From an uncultured Bacilli bacterium (lineage in GTDB: Bacteria > Bacillota_I > Bacilli_A > RF39 > UBA660): 64,000 nt of DNA. The DNA is taken from contig CALVIB010000002.1 of assembly GCA_944329375.1 (NCBI GenBank), forward strand, positions 1-64,000, read 5' to 3'. Numbering within the stretch: position 1 is the stretch's first letter; every line of letters starts with the position of its first letter. The notes under the pieces were generated by a model. That model saw only the letters and a program-made list of their open reading frames with translations. It had not been told where the DNA came from and did no database searches. Shown here piece after piece: positions 18,413 to 26,802 of this stretch. The translations under genes and the position numbers were made by a program.

Positions 18413-18911
18413 AGTTATTTTTTAAGCTGAGAGTTATTTCTTTATCCATGGCAACTTTATGATATTTAACTTTACATTTATCAAATAAAGTTCTTGAGGC
18501 AATGTTGTTTTCACTATCTGCATATTTATCATTTAAATAAATAACTTCTTTTATGCCTGATTGGATAATCATTTTCGCACATTCATTACAAGGAAATAAA
18601 TCTACATATATTTTCGCATTTTCTAAATCTTTTTTGTTTCCTCTATAATTTAAAATTGCATTTAGTTCTGCGTGACAAACATAAGGATATTTAGTTTCTA
18701 AATTGTTTCCTTCGCGGCTCCAAGGAAATTCATCATCATTAAAACCATTAGGTGCGCCATTATATCCAATGGATAAAATTCTATTGTCATTACTTACAAT
18801 GCAAGCTCCAACTTGTGTGGATGGGTCTTTACTTCTCATCGCGCTTAATTCTGTTATAGCCATAAAATATTCATCCCAAGATAAATAGTTTTTTCTTTTT
18901 TTATTTTTCAT
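18411..18911 (-). CDS. dCMP deaminase family protein (ComEB-like)
   Basis: A 166-residue zinc deaminase that converts dCMP to dUMP for thymidylate synthesis. The zinc site is complete: HAELNAI gives His and the catalytic Glu, and PCNECAK gives the two cysteines. Other family blocks are [15 protein letters not shown] and GYNGAP. This size and layout match ComEB of Bacilli, where it sits in the late competence operon; here it is alone, convergent with trxA. Three or four Phe/Tyr-rich residues at the end are not distinctive. Confidence 0.92.
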   Translation of the reverse strand: MKNKKRKNYLSWDEYFMAITELSAMRSKDPSTQVGACIVSNDNRILSIGYNGAPNGFNDDEFPWSREGNNLETKYPYVCHAELNAILNYRGNKKDLENAKIYVDLFPCNECAKMIIQSGIKEVIYLNDKYADSENNIASRTLFDKCKVKYHKVAMDKEITLSLKNN

Positions 18912-19001
18912 TTTTTCACTTCCTTTTAAATTATTCTATCATATTTTTTCTATTTTGAATAATATGATTTTTTTGATATAATATTTAGTGGGTGATATTT
19001 T

Positions 19002-19475
19002 GTGAAAAAACTGTATGTAGTGGCTTTACTTAGTTTAATTTTTGATCAATTTATAAAAAACATTATTTTACTTTTTATGAATTTTGGACAGTCTATTACA
19101 GTTATTAATGGTTTTTTTAATATTACTTTAATTGGAAATACTGGAGCTGCTTTTAGTATTTTAAGTTCTAATACTATTTTATTAATTATTATTTCAATAG
19201 TTGTTTTAAATGTTCTTTATTTTTGTTTTATTAAAGGTAAGAATTTAAAAAAATTTGAACAGGTGTCATATGGATTATTAGCTGGTGGAATTATGGGAAA
19301 CTTGGTTGATAGAGTAGTGCATATGCAGGTAATTGATTATTTAGATTTTAATATATTTGGATATAATTTTCCAGTATTTAATTTAGCTGATATTTTAATT
19401 ATTATTTCGATGATTTTAATAGTTATTCAGATTATAAAAGGTGATAAAAATGGAGTATCAAGTAAATCAAAATGA
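19002..19475 (+). CDS. lspA: Lipoprotein signal peptidase (signal peptidase II)
   Basis: A 157-residue membrane aspartic protease that removes signal peptides from prolipoproteins. Four transmembrane helices are visible. The signature blocks are GNTGAAFSIL, GGIMGNLVDRVVHMQVIDYLDF and FNLADILI, with the two catalytic aspartates in the last two. The start is GTG at 19002, with GGGTGAT upstream. It overlaps rluD by 26 bases, the classic lspA-rluD arrangement of Bacillota. Confidence 0.95.
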   Translation: MKKLYVVALLSLIFDQFIKNIILLFMNFGQSITVINGFFNITLIGNTGAAFSILSSNTILLIIISIVVLNVLYFCFIKGKNLKKFEQVSYGLLAGGIMGNLVDRVVHMQVIDYLDFNIFGYNFPVFNLADILIIISMILIVIQIIKGDKNGVSSKSK

Positions 19476-20325
19476 TATAAGATTAGATAATTATTTGACA
19501 GATGTTTTGGAAATAAGCCGTAGTCAAGTTACAAAGATGATTAAATCTAATGAGGTTTTAGTTAATGGTAAAAAAGTAAAACCTGGATTTATTCTTAAGG
19601 AAAATGATGTAGTTACAGTTAATCATGTCAATATAGATGAATTAAAACCTGAAAAAATGAAATTAGATATAGTTTATGAAGATGATGATGTCATAGTAGT
19701 CAATAAAGCTAATGGTGTTGTTGTTCATCCAGGTGCGGGAAATCATAGTGGCACTTTAGTAAATGGTCTTTTGTATCATACTAAATTAAGTGATTTAAAT
19801 GGAGATGTAAGACCAGGAATTGTTCATAGAATAGATGCTTATACGACTGGTTTACTTATGATTGCTAAAAACAATAAAGCTCACGAATTTTTAGCAAAGC
19901 AGCTTGCTGAAAAGAAAACATACAGAAAATATGTCGCACTTGTTTGGGGTGTGATTAAAAGTGATTCTGGAGAAATAGATGCCCCCATAGGTAGGAGTAA
20001 AACTGACCGAAAGAAAATGTCTGTTTGTATAGATGGAAAAAAAGCTATTACTCATTTTAAGGTTTTAAAAAGATATGATAAGGCAACATTAATTGAGCTT
20101 AAGTTGGAAACAGGAAGAACTCATCAAATTAGAGTACATATGAATTATATTGGTCATCCAATAGTTAATGATCCTGTTTATGGTAATAGAAAATTATTTG
20201 ATAATACAGGCCAGTGTTTACATGCTAAAGAACTCGGGTTTGTTCATCCTAAAACTTTAAAATATATGCATTTTGATAGTGAACTTCCAGAGTGTTTTGT
20301 AAATATTTTAAAAAAATTTGAGTAG
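19450..20325 (+). CDS. rluD: Ribosomal large subunit pseudouridine synthase, RluD type
   Basis: About 291 residues: an N-terminal S4 RNA-binding domain (residues about 10-70, RLDNYLTDVLEISRSQVTKMIKSNEV) and the RluA-family catalytic domain. The catalytic segment is GIVHRIDAYTTGLLMIAKNN; relatives usually have HRLDKDTSG, and the catalytic Asp of HRID is retained. GRTHQIRVHM is also present. It isomerises uridines of 23S rRNA. ATG at 19450 is chosen because AAAGGTG lies just upstream. Co-translated with lspA and followed eight bases later by the rhomboid gene. Confidence 0.9.
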   Translation: MEYQVNQNDIRLDNYLTDVLEISRSQVTKMIKSNEVLVNGKKVKPGFILKENDVVTVNHVNIDELKPEKMKLDIVYEDDDVIVVNKANGVVVHPGAGNHSGTLVNGLLYHTKLSDLNGDVRPGIVHRIDAYTTGLLMIAKNNKAHEFLAKQLAEKKTYRKYVALVWGVIKSDSGEIDAPIGRSKTDRKKMSVCIDGKKAITHFKVLKRYDKATLIELKLETGRTHQIRVHMNYIGHPIVNDPVYGNRKLFDNTGQCLHAKELGFVHPKTLKYMHFDSELPECFVNILKKFE

Positions 20326-20333
20326 GTGATGAT

Positions 20334-21476
20334 ATGAACGAAATAGTTATTGATAAAAAAGAAGAACTTGTTATGAAGCTTCTGCACTATTTTATTACTG
20401 AAAGAGGTTATAATCCAGTAATTATTAGAGGTGTAAAAGATGAAATATGGCTTGAGAACTTGGAAGATGATTATAAAATAATTCGAATTGTTTCTGGTTA
20501 TATTCATAATAATGAACAGTTTAAATTTGATATTTTTAAAACTAAAAGTTTACTTAAAAATATTAAAAGAAAAACTTTATCTTTTAAAATAAATGCTCTT
20601 AGTATATTTGTAAATTTAGGAGATAATGTCGATATATCACAGTTTGAAGATACTCCTAATATTAAATTTGCTAATATTCACGATGCTGATGATTTAAATA
20701 AATATAGATTTGTTACATCGGTTTTTCCAGATATAACTAATGATATGGATTTCAAAGAAAAAGGATTAGAATTATTTATGAAAATAACTAGTGATATAAA
20801 TAAGAAAAACGAAGGCGATGCAGTTAAGAACGAAGATGTTTTTAGACCTAAAAAGCCTGTAGTTACTTATGCTTTAATTATTATAAATGTTTTAGTTTTT
20901 ATTTTAAGTTTATTTAATGATAGTATTTTGCAAATGTTTGCGGTAAATAGAACTTATATTACAGTATTTGACCAATATTATAGATTACTTACTGGTATAT
21001 TTTTACATGCTAATTTATTACATTTACTTTTTAACATGTATGCTTTATATGTAATTGGTATGCAGCTTGAAAGCTTTTTAGGAAAATGGAAATATTTGAT
21101 TGTTTATTTGCTTTCAGGTTTAGGCGGCTCTATGCTTTCAATATTCTTTAGTAATAATTTTAGTGTAGGTGCATCAGGAGCTATATTTGGTTTGATGGGG
21201 GCATTGCTTTATTTTGGATATCATTATAGAGTATATTTGGATAGTGTTATTAAATCACAAATAATACCACTTATTATTATAAATTTATTTATAGGTTTTA
21301 TGGGAAGTGGTATTGATAATTGGGCACATATTGGTGGTTTAGTAGGTGGTATTTTATCATGTATGGCTGTTGGTGTTAAATATAAATCTACTAAATTTGA
21401 AATGATTAATGGAGCTATCATGTATTTGATTTTTATTGGTTTTATAGGATATATGGTATTTGTTAGAGGAATTTAA
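20334..21476 (+). CDS. Rhomboid-family intramembrane serine protease
   Basis: A 380-residue protein. Residues 1-165 are a soluble N-terminal domain without recognised motifs, ending in a charged linker. Residues about 175-375 form a rhomboid core of six or seven helices. HANLLHLLFNMYALYVIG carries the oxyanion-site His-Asn and GASGAIFGLMGA the catalytic Ser. WAHIGGLVGG near the end carries the catalytic His. Substrates of bacterial rhomboids with this N-terminal domain (Bacillus GluP is similar in layout) are mostly unknown. It lies eight bases after rluD and is probably in the same transcript. Confidence 0.88.
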   Translation: MNEIVIDKKEELVMKLLHYFITERGYNPVIIRGVKDEIWLENLEDDYKIIRIVSGYIHNNEQFKFDIFKTKSLLKNIKRKTLSFKINALSIFVNLGDNVDISQFEDTPNIKFANIHDADDLNKYRFVTSVFPDITNDMDFKEKGLELFMKITSDINKKNEGDAVKNEDVFRPKKPVVTYALIIINVLVFILSLFNDSILQMFAVNRTYITVFDQYYRLLTGIFLHANLLHLLFNMYALYVIGMQLESFLGKWKYLIVYLLSGLGGSMLSIFFSNNFSVGASGAIFGLMGALLYFGYHYRVYLDSVIKSQIIPLIIINLFIGFMGSGIDNWAHIGGLVGGILSCMAVGVKYKSTKFEMINGAIMYLIFIGFIGYMVFVRGI

Positions 21477-21590
21477 AGCTTTATGGTTAGTTTAAATGTA
21501 TTTAATATTATGATTTTTTCATAATATTTTTTTTGCATTTAAAAGGAAATCTAATAAAAAAATCGTATGTTATGTATAGGAGGTACTTAT

Positions 21591-21936
21591 ATGGCTTTTT
21601 ATAATGAAATAAAAGAAGCATTAGTAAAAAATGAAGTTTATAAAAAGGTTAAAGATTACTTTAAAAATAAAATTAGGAGATAGATATAACTATATAGATT
21701 TCTTACTATTTAATTATATTTATAACTGTTTTGTAGTAATAAAACTAAAAATAACTGAATTAAAAGCTGAATACATTGGACAAATTACCAAATATATAAA
21801 TTATGTAGATAAAAATATCAAAAAAATATCTCACGAGGATACTGTGGGTGTAATTATATGTAAAAAAGATAATAAATATGTAATGGAGTATTGCACCAAC
21901 CCAAATATTTTTATGTCAACTTATCAGACGATATAG
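21591..21936 (+). pseudogene. Remnant of a DUF1016/YhcG PD-(D/E)XK nuclease
   Basis: A good ribosome site (AGGAGGT) and ATG at 21591 begin 30 residues that match the start of DUF1016 proteins (EIKEALVKNEVYKKVKDYFKNK), ending at TAG 21681-21683. In the next frame, LGDRYNYIDFLLFNYIYN and ITELKAEYIGQITKYINYVDKN through VMEYCTNP match the C-terminal nuclease domain of the same family. About 200 or more residues between the two ends are missing, so an internal deletion fused N and C ends out of frame. The nuclease motif normally written IELK is IKLK, so the catalytic Glu is lost. YhcG-type proteins are often linked to defence loci; no partner remains here. Confidence 0.75.
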
Positions 21937-21954
21937 AAAGAACATTTTCTTTCA

Positions 21955-21985
21955 ATTAAAAAGAGACAATTATTCTAATCTCTTT
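21955..21985 (-). terminator. Terminator of the CDP-alcohol phosphatidyltransferase gene
   Basis: AAAGAGA (21960-21966) pairs with TCTCTTT (21979-21985); on the minus strand the stem is followed by a T run. It overlaps the last codons of the gene. Confidence 0.6.
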
Positions 21986-22770
21986 GTATATTGTTTACCT
22001 TTTTCTAATTCGTTTTTTTTATTTTGTGGTAATTCGTAAACCATAGCTTGGTGATTTTCTTTGGATAGTTTCAATTTAGATGTTTTTTCATCTGTTTTAG
22101 ATAATTCTTTTTCATCTGTTTTGGATAACTCTTTTTCTTCTACACTATGAACTTCTTTTTTATTTTCAACTTGTTTTTTATATTCTTCTATATACTGTTT
22201 GATATTGATAACTTGAAGTGGGATTGTGCCTAAGCTTAAAACAGTAGATATGGCGAGTAGACTTTCATTTGTTATACCCATAAAATTTAAATCTTGAATA
22301 GCTAAAGATAGATAACCTAATATTAAAGCGGTAGATAAAGGCCAAATTTTAATTTTACCTAATAAATTGCTTTTAGGGTTTCCACCTTTGGATAATAATT
22401 TTGTATTTATTAAAGCAATTGTTCCTTCTAAAGCTCCATTGATAGCAAAAAGAGGTATTGCTGGTAAGATTCCAATGATTAAAGATAAAGAAAATATTTT
22501 ATCAGAAACAGCATCTAACATTGCACCTTCTTTAGTTTCTTCTTTAGCAATTATTCTAGCAGCTTTACCATCTAAAAAATCTGAAATAGCTAAAAAACTA
22601 ACTGTTCCGAATAAAATAGGTAAAGATGTACCTGTATAAGTCATAATAGGTATAGCAACTCCACCAATTACTCTTGAAAATGAAAGCCAGTTTGGTATCA
22701 ATGATAATTTATTATCAGGATTAAATAATCCTTTTGTAAATTTTTTTGTAGCATCTTTAATTGCATTCAT
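21970..22770 (-). CDS. CDP-alcohol phosphatidyltransferase (PgsA-like)
   Basis: A 266-residue membrane enzyme of phospholipid synthesis that transfers a phosphatidyl group from CDP-diacylglycerol to an alcohol, most often glycerol 3-phosphate. The family signature D-x2-D-G-x2-A-R-x8-G-x3-D-x3-D is seen in SDFLDGKAARIIAKEE and GAMLDAVSDK with all acidic residues. Four to six helices follow. The last 70 residues are a hydrophilic tail with a duplicated ELSKTDEK unit and a basic end, unusual for PgsA. A signal for the exact alcohol is not visible, so glycerol versus inositol or other head group is inference. Confidence 0.82.
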   Translation of the reverse strand: MNAIKDATKKFTKGLFNPDNKLSLIPNWLSFSRVIGGVAIPIMTYTGTSLPILFGTVSFLAISDFLDGKAARIIAKEETKEGAMLDAVSDKIFSLSLIIGILPAIPLFAINGALEGTIALINTKLLSKGGNPKSNLLGKIKIWPLSTALILGYLSLAIQDLNFMGITNESLLAISTVLSLGTIPLQVINIKQYIEEYKKQVENKKEVHSVEEKELSKTDEKELSKTDEKTSKLKLSKENHQAMVYELPQNKKNELEKGKQYTKRLE

Positions 22771-22859
22771 TGTATCACTCCAATTTGTTTAATATTTTAT
22801 CATAAGATTATATTTATGTAAAATATTTTACACATCATATTATTATTTTTTAAATTTTC

Positions 22860-22888
22860 TTGACTTAAATTTTGTTTTATTTTATGAT
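22860..22888 (+). promoter_or_regulatory. Promoter of an unassigned RNA
   Basis: TTGACT at 22860-22865 and TATGAT at 22883-22888, 17-base spacer. It has no open reading frame behind it; the predicted start near 22894 coincides with the first strand of a long-range stem. Confidence 0.55.
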
Positions 22889-22893
22889 GGGGG

Positions 22894-23038
22894 TGCAAGA
22901 AGGTTATGGATAAGTATTTTTAAGTAACTAATTATAAATGATGTTAAGAGTAAAAAAATATTTTTGTAGTATAAATTTTGCTTTTTGTTTAGGATTTAGA
23001 CTTTTTACTTTCTTGCAAAATTGTTGGTCGCTTTTTTT
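22894..23038 (+). ncRNA. Candidate small RNA of unknown family
   Basis: The 420-base gap between the phosphatidyltransferase and the GH73 gene has no convincing protein frame. TGCAAGAA (22894-22901) pairs perfectly with TTCTTGCA (23010-23017), and AGTAAAAA (22949-22956) pairs with TTTTTACT (23002-23009). The two 3' arms are contiguous, so the stems would stack. A seven-T run lies at 23032-23038, and a promoter is placed to start exactly at the first arm. The stems are AT-rich and could be chance. I do not recognise the family; it does not match 6S, SRP or tmRNA. Confidence 0.4.
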
Positions 23039-23077
23039 CTTATTAAGTATATTGATTTTATAAGTATACTATTTTAA

Positions 23078-23104
23078 AGCCATAAATTAATTTATGGTTT
23101 TTTT
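23078..23104. terminator. Palindromic terminator upstream of the GH73 gene
   Basis: CCATAAA (23080-23086) pairs with TTTATGG (23091-23097), four-base loop, then seven T. It insulates the surface-protein gene from upstream transcripts. Confidence 0.65.
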
Positions 23105-23137
23105 GTCAAATATTGTCTAGTTATGATAGTGTACCCA

Positions 23138-23166
23138 TATACAATATATTTATTATTTGATATAAT
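23138..23166 (+). promoter_or_regulatory. Promoter of the GH73 surface protein
   Basis: TATACA at 23138-23143 and TATAAT at 23161-23166 with a 17-base spacer and TG at 23158-23159. The leader would be about 20 bases and includes AGGAGG. Confidence 0.55.
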
Positions 23167-23192
23167 ATTTATAGGATAATTAGGAGGGCATA

Positions 23193-26100
23193 ATGATGAA
23201 AAAAGGATTGAAATTATTAATTTTATTTGGTTTTTTTATTTTTTTACCTTTTATTAAAGTAGAAGCTGCTTCAACTTATACAGTTGAGATGGTTGCGAAT
23301 CAAACTGGTAATAAAGTTATTGGTAAATATAATAGTTATAGTGCGGCTTTGAATGTTATGAATGCCCAAAGTTCTAATGCCAATAGTGTTGCTACTATAT
23401 ATAGAGATGGTGTTCCTGTCGATAGCAAGTATGGTATATTTAAATTTAAGCCAGGTAGTACTTATAATTTATATGAAAGTGCGACCGGAAAAGCGTATAC
23501 CTATGTTCATGGCTCTTATGGTACTGATGCGGCTTTATTAGGATATAGTGAAAATGGTAGAGTTAAAGTTATGATTAGTGGTTATACTGGTTGGACCGAG
23601 ATAAACAATGGTGTAGTAACTCCTATTTCTTTAATGGGTATTAATGGAAATATGATTAATGTTCCTGGTGGACTTGGAATTAGAATTAGAAAAACTCCAT
23701 CTTTAAAAGGAACGGTTATTACACAAGTTGGAACAACTTCTAATTTTAGTTATACGGAAACTAGAAATGCAGATGGTTATACTTGGTATAAAATTAGTTA
23801 TAATGGTAGTGAGGCTTGGATAGCTAAAACAGATAGTGTGACTGTTTTAACAGGTACTAATGGTCTTGGAACATATTATAATCATTATGGTCCTACTGGT
23901 AATTTAATACATCATTTTACTTATTATAATGGTAAGGGTTATGGAGATACATTTACTAATTTAGGTACAGCTCCTTCATTTTTAACTAAGGATGTTAGGT
24001 ATTATAGTTTTGATGGTATTTATTTTTATTCTAATTTGACAAGTATGCTTGATGATTATAGAAGTGGTGGTTATAAAAGAAGTATCAATTATAATAGTCC
24101 ATATTATTCATATTATTTATATTTACCTAGTCATTCAGTGACTGGTTATACAGCTGAAGATTTAGATAGAATTATTGCAAATAAAGGTTATAATGCATCT
24201 ACTTCTAAAATGTATGGTACAGGTAAATATTTTAAAGAAGCTGAAGCTACTTATGGTCAAAATGCTTTAATGATGTTTAGTACAGCTATGAATGAGAGTG
24301 CGAATGGTACGAGTAAGATTGCTATGGATAAAAATAATTTATTTGGCTATGGAGCTTCTGATAGTAATCCTTATGATGGTGCTTATACATATGCAAATCC
24401 TAGAGAATCTATTATGGATTATGCTAAAAGGACAGGTGGTAGTTATTCTTTAGTGACTGGTGCATATTATTATGGTGGTCATTATGGTAATAAATCAAGT
24501 GGTAGAAATGTTAAATATGCTTCTGATCCTTACTGGGGAGAAAAACAAGCTAGTAACTCATTTTTAAGCGATTTGGATTATGGTGGTAAAGATTTTAATT
24601 CAAGTACTATTGGAGTTACTAATAAAGATTTTGCTAATGTATGGGTTTTTGATAAACCTGAAAGAAGCGATGCGGCACATAGATATAGTTTAAAAAATCC
24701 TAATACTAACGCTTTAGTTTATGATGTTTCAGTAAATGTTGTAGATAAAGTATTGGGAGCCAATAATGAATGGTTTTATAAAGTATATACTGATTTACCA
24801 ACTAGTGACAATCTTTTATATGGTTATGTTTTAGCTAATGAAGTTAATGTTTCTAATAATCAACCAGTAATTACTGCTTCTGATAAAACAATTAAAGAAG
24901 GAGATACATTTAATCCATTAGAAGGTGTTACAGCATCTGACACCGAAAATGGTAATTTGACTAATAAAATTACATATGAAAGTAATGTAAATCCTAATGA
25001 AGAAGGTACATATAAAGTTACTTATACGGTTGTAGATAATAGTAATTTTCATGCTAGTAAAACAATTACTGTTAAGGTTATTTCAGCTGAAATGCCAATA
25101 ATTAATGCTTCTGATAGAGAAATTAAACAGTTTGAAGAATTTGATTATATGGATGGTGTAAGTGCGAAAGCTTACGATGGAACTGATTTAACTAATAAAG
25201 TTACTTATGAAGGAACAGTAAATACTGATGTTGCTGATACATATGAGGTTACTTATAAAGTTAAAGATTCTAAAGGCAAAGTAGTAAGTAAAACAATTAA
25301 GGTTACTGTTATTCCTAATGAAAAACCAGTTATAAATGTTTTAGATAAAGAAATATATTTAAATAGTGAATTTGATCCATTAGAAGGTGTTACAGCATAT
25401 GATGCAGAAGATGGAGAAATTAAAGATATTGAATATAAAGGTGAAGTAAAAACTGATGAAGTAGGGGACTATAAAATAACTTATACAGTTACTGATAAAA
25501 ATGGTCAAAAAACAGAAAAAACTATAACAGTAAAAGTTATTGTAAATCAGCTTCCAGTGATTAATGCTTATGATAAAACTATAACTATTAATACTGAATT
25601 TGATCCATTAGAAGGCGTTAGTGCATATGATACGGAAGATGGAACTATTACTGATATTAGAGTGTTGAAAAATGATGTTAAAATTGATACTTTAGGTAAA
25701 TATGAGGTAACATATGAAGTTACTGATTCATATGATCAAACTGTTACTAAAACTATTATGGTTACAGTTAGTGAGAAAGTATTAGTTGAAAAAAGTGCTA
25801 ATTTCTATTTTGATTATTTAAAAAATGTTAATGGAGAATTGCAATTAAAAGGTTATAATACAATTAATGGTATAAATAATAATTTGCAAGAAGATATTAA
25901 ATATGAAATAGAGTTTGTTAATACTGATACTGGCAGAGTTTTTGTTCAAAATGCTGAACGTATTATTAATAACTCTGAAATATCTAGACCAGCTTTTGGT
26001 TCAGATGCTAAAGATTATCAATATTCTTGGTTTAAATTAAACATTGATTTAAAGAATTTGCCAGATGGCAATTATAATATGAATATTGTTTCAAAAAGTA

Positions 26101-26717
26101 ATGATTTTTATTCAAAATCTGTTATCAGTAATAAATTATTTAAAGAGCAAATTACGGGTTTTGATGGTGATAAGCACGTTATTATTAGTAATGATTATAG
26201 TAATTTAAATGCTCCGGTAGAATTAATGATTAGAACTAATAAACTTGCAGAGAAATCTGCAGGATACACTTATAATCAATTTGACCAATATAGAATATTT
26301 GAATTTAATGATAATGGTACGTTACATTTGTTTGGTACATCTTATTCTTATGGTGGAGATTATAATAGTAATGCTGATATAAAACGTTATATTATATTTG
26401 AAAATATGGAAAACTATAAGACTTATAAAAAAGAGTTGGGTAGTACAACAGAAGGCTTATATAATGTTGCATTACCTGTTTCAGATGGCTTGAGCAAGGA
26501 TAGAGCTTGGTATAACGCTAATATAGATGTTTCTGATATACCTGTTGGAAATTATATTATTTATGTGTCTACAGAAGCTAATGTAAGTGATGTTGCAGAA
26601 TTTAAAGAAATGTTAAATCGTTCTTTAAGTAGTGTTACGAAGCAAATAAATGGAAAAAAATATTCATTTAATGTTAATTTGAATAATGGAAATCGAATTG
26701 AAATGTATGTTAAATAA
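23193..26717 (+). CDS. Secreted GH73-type glucosaminidase with SH3 and four DUF5011 Ig-like repeats
   Basis: A 1174-residue exported protein. A signal peptide covers residues 1-26 (…FIKVEA, then AS). A bacterial SH3-like segment lies at about 155-222 (GGLGIRIRKTPS to AWIAKTD). A GH73-type peptidoglycan N-acetylglucosaminidase domain spans about 320-430, with AMNESANGTSKIA holding the likely catalytic Glu near 367 and NNLFGYGA. Four DUF5011-type repeats begin near 556, 633, 711 and 787, each opening with P-x-I-N-A/V-x-D and ending T-I-x-V-x-V. The last 310 residues contain two copies of an unrecognised domain. No LPXTG is seen, so it is probably released or wall-bound through the repeats. It should trim cell wall during growth or division. 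Confidence 0.85.
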   Translation: MMKKGLKLLILFGFFIFLPFIKVEAASTYTVEMVANQTGNKVIGKYNSYSAALNVMNAQSSNANSVATIYRDGVPVDSKYGIFKFKPGSTYNLYESATGKAYTYVHGSYGTDAALLGYSENGRVKVMISGYTGWTEINNGVVTPISLMGINGNMINVPGGLGIRIRKTPSLKGTVITQVGTTSNFSYTETRNADGYTWYKISYNGSEAWIAKTDSVTVLTGTNGLGTYYNHYGPTGNLIHHFTYYNGKGYGDTFTNLGTAPSFLTKDVRYYSFDGIYFYSNLTSMLDDYRSGGYKRSINYNSPYYSYYLYLPSHSVTGYTAEDLDRIIANKGYNASTSKMYGTGKYFKEAEATYGQNALMMFSTAMNESANGTSKIAMDKNNLFGYGASDSNPYDGAYTYANPRESIMDYAKRTGGSYSLVTGAYYYGGHYGNKSSGRNVKYASDPYWGEKQASNSFLSDLDYGGKDFNSSTIGVTNKDFANVWVFDKPERSDAAHRYSLKNPNTNALVYDVSVNVVDKVLGANNEWFYKVYTDLPTSDNLLYGYVLANEVNVSNNQPVITASDKTIKEGDTFNPLEGVTASDTENGNLTNKITYESNVNPNEEGTYKVTYTVVDNSNFHASKTITVKVISAEMPIINASDREIKQFEEFDYMDGVSAKAYDGTDLTNKVTYEGTVNTDVADTYEVTYKVKDSKGKVVSKTIKVTVIPNEKPVINVLDKEIYLNSEFDPLEGVTAYDAEDGEIKDIEYKGEVKTDEVGDYKITYTVTDKNGQKTEKTITVKVIVNQLPVINAYDKTITINTEFDPLEGVSAYDTEDGTITDIRVLKNDVKIDTLGKYEVTYEVTDSYDQTVTKTIMVTVSEKVLVEKSANFYFDYLKNVNGELQLKGYNTINGINNNLQEDIKYEIEFVNTDTGRVFVQNAERIINNSEISRPAFGSDAKDYQYSWFKLNIDLKNLPDGNYNMNIVSKSNDFYSKSVISNKLFKEQITGFDGDKHVIISNDYSNLNAPVELMIRTNKLAEKSAGYTYNQFDQYRIFEFNDNGTLHLFGTSYSYGGDYNSNADIKRYIIFENMENYKTYKKELGSTTEGLYNVALPVSDGLSKDRAWYNANIDVSDIPVGNYIIYVSTEANVSDVAEFKEMLNRSLSSVTKQINGKKYSFNVNLNNGNRIEMYVK

Positions 26718-26718
26718 A

Positions 26719-26752
26719 AAATATATCGTAATGAAGGCGATATATTTTTTTG
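26719..26752 (+). terminator. Terminator of the GH73 gene
   Basis: ATATATCG (26721-26728) pairs with CGATATAT (26738-26745), followed by a T run. Confidence 0.8.
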
Positions 26753-26771
26753 AAGTGTTAATTTGTATATG

Positions 26772-26802
26772 AAAATAGTAAGATACAATTGTTATCTTAC
26801 TA
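26772..26802 (-). terminator. Terminator of the PASTA protein gene
   Basis: AGTAAGATA and TATCTTACT arms (26778-26801) overlap the stop codon; on the minus strand the stem is followed by TTTTC. Confidence 0.6.

Noticed and set aside
22300-22640. Plus-strand frame opposite the phosphatidyltransferase gene
   Set aside because: Antisense shadow of a gene with a clear family motif.
25040-25760. DNA-level tandem repeats in the autolysin gene
   Set aside because: The repeats are at protein level (DUF5011 units); the DNA copies differ too much to be called a DNA repeat or recombination site.
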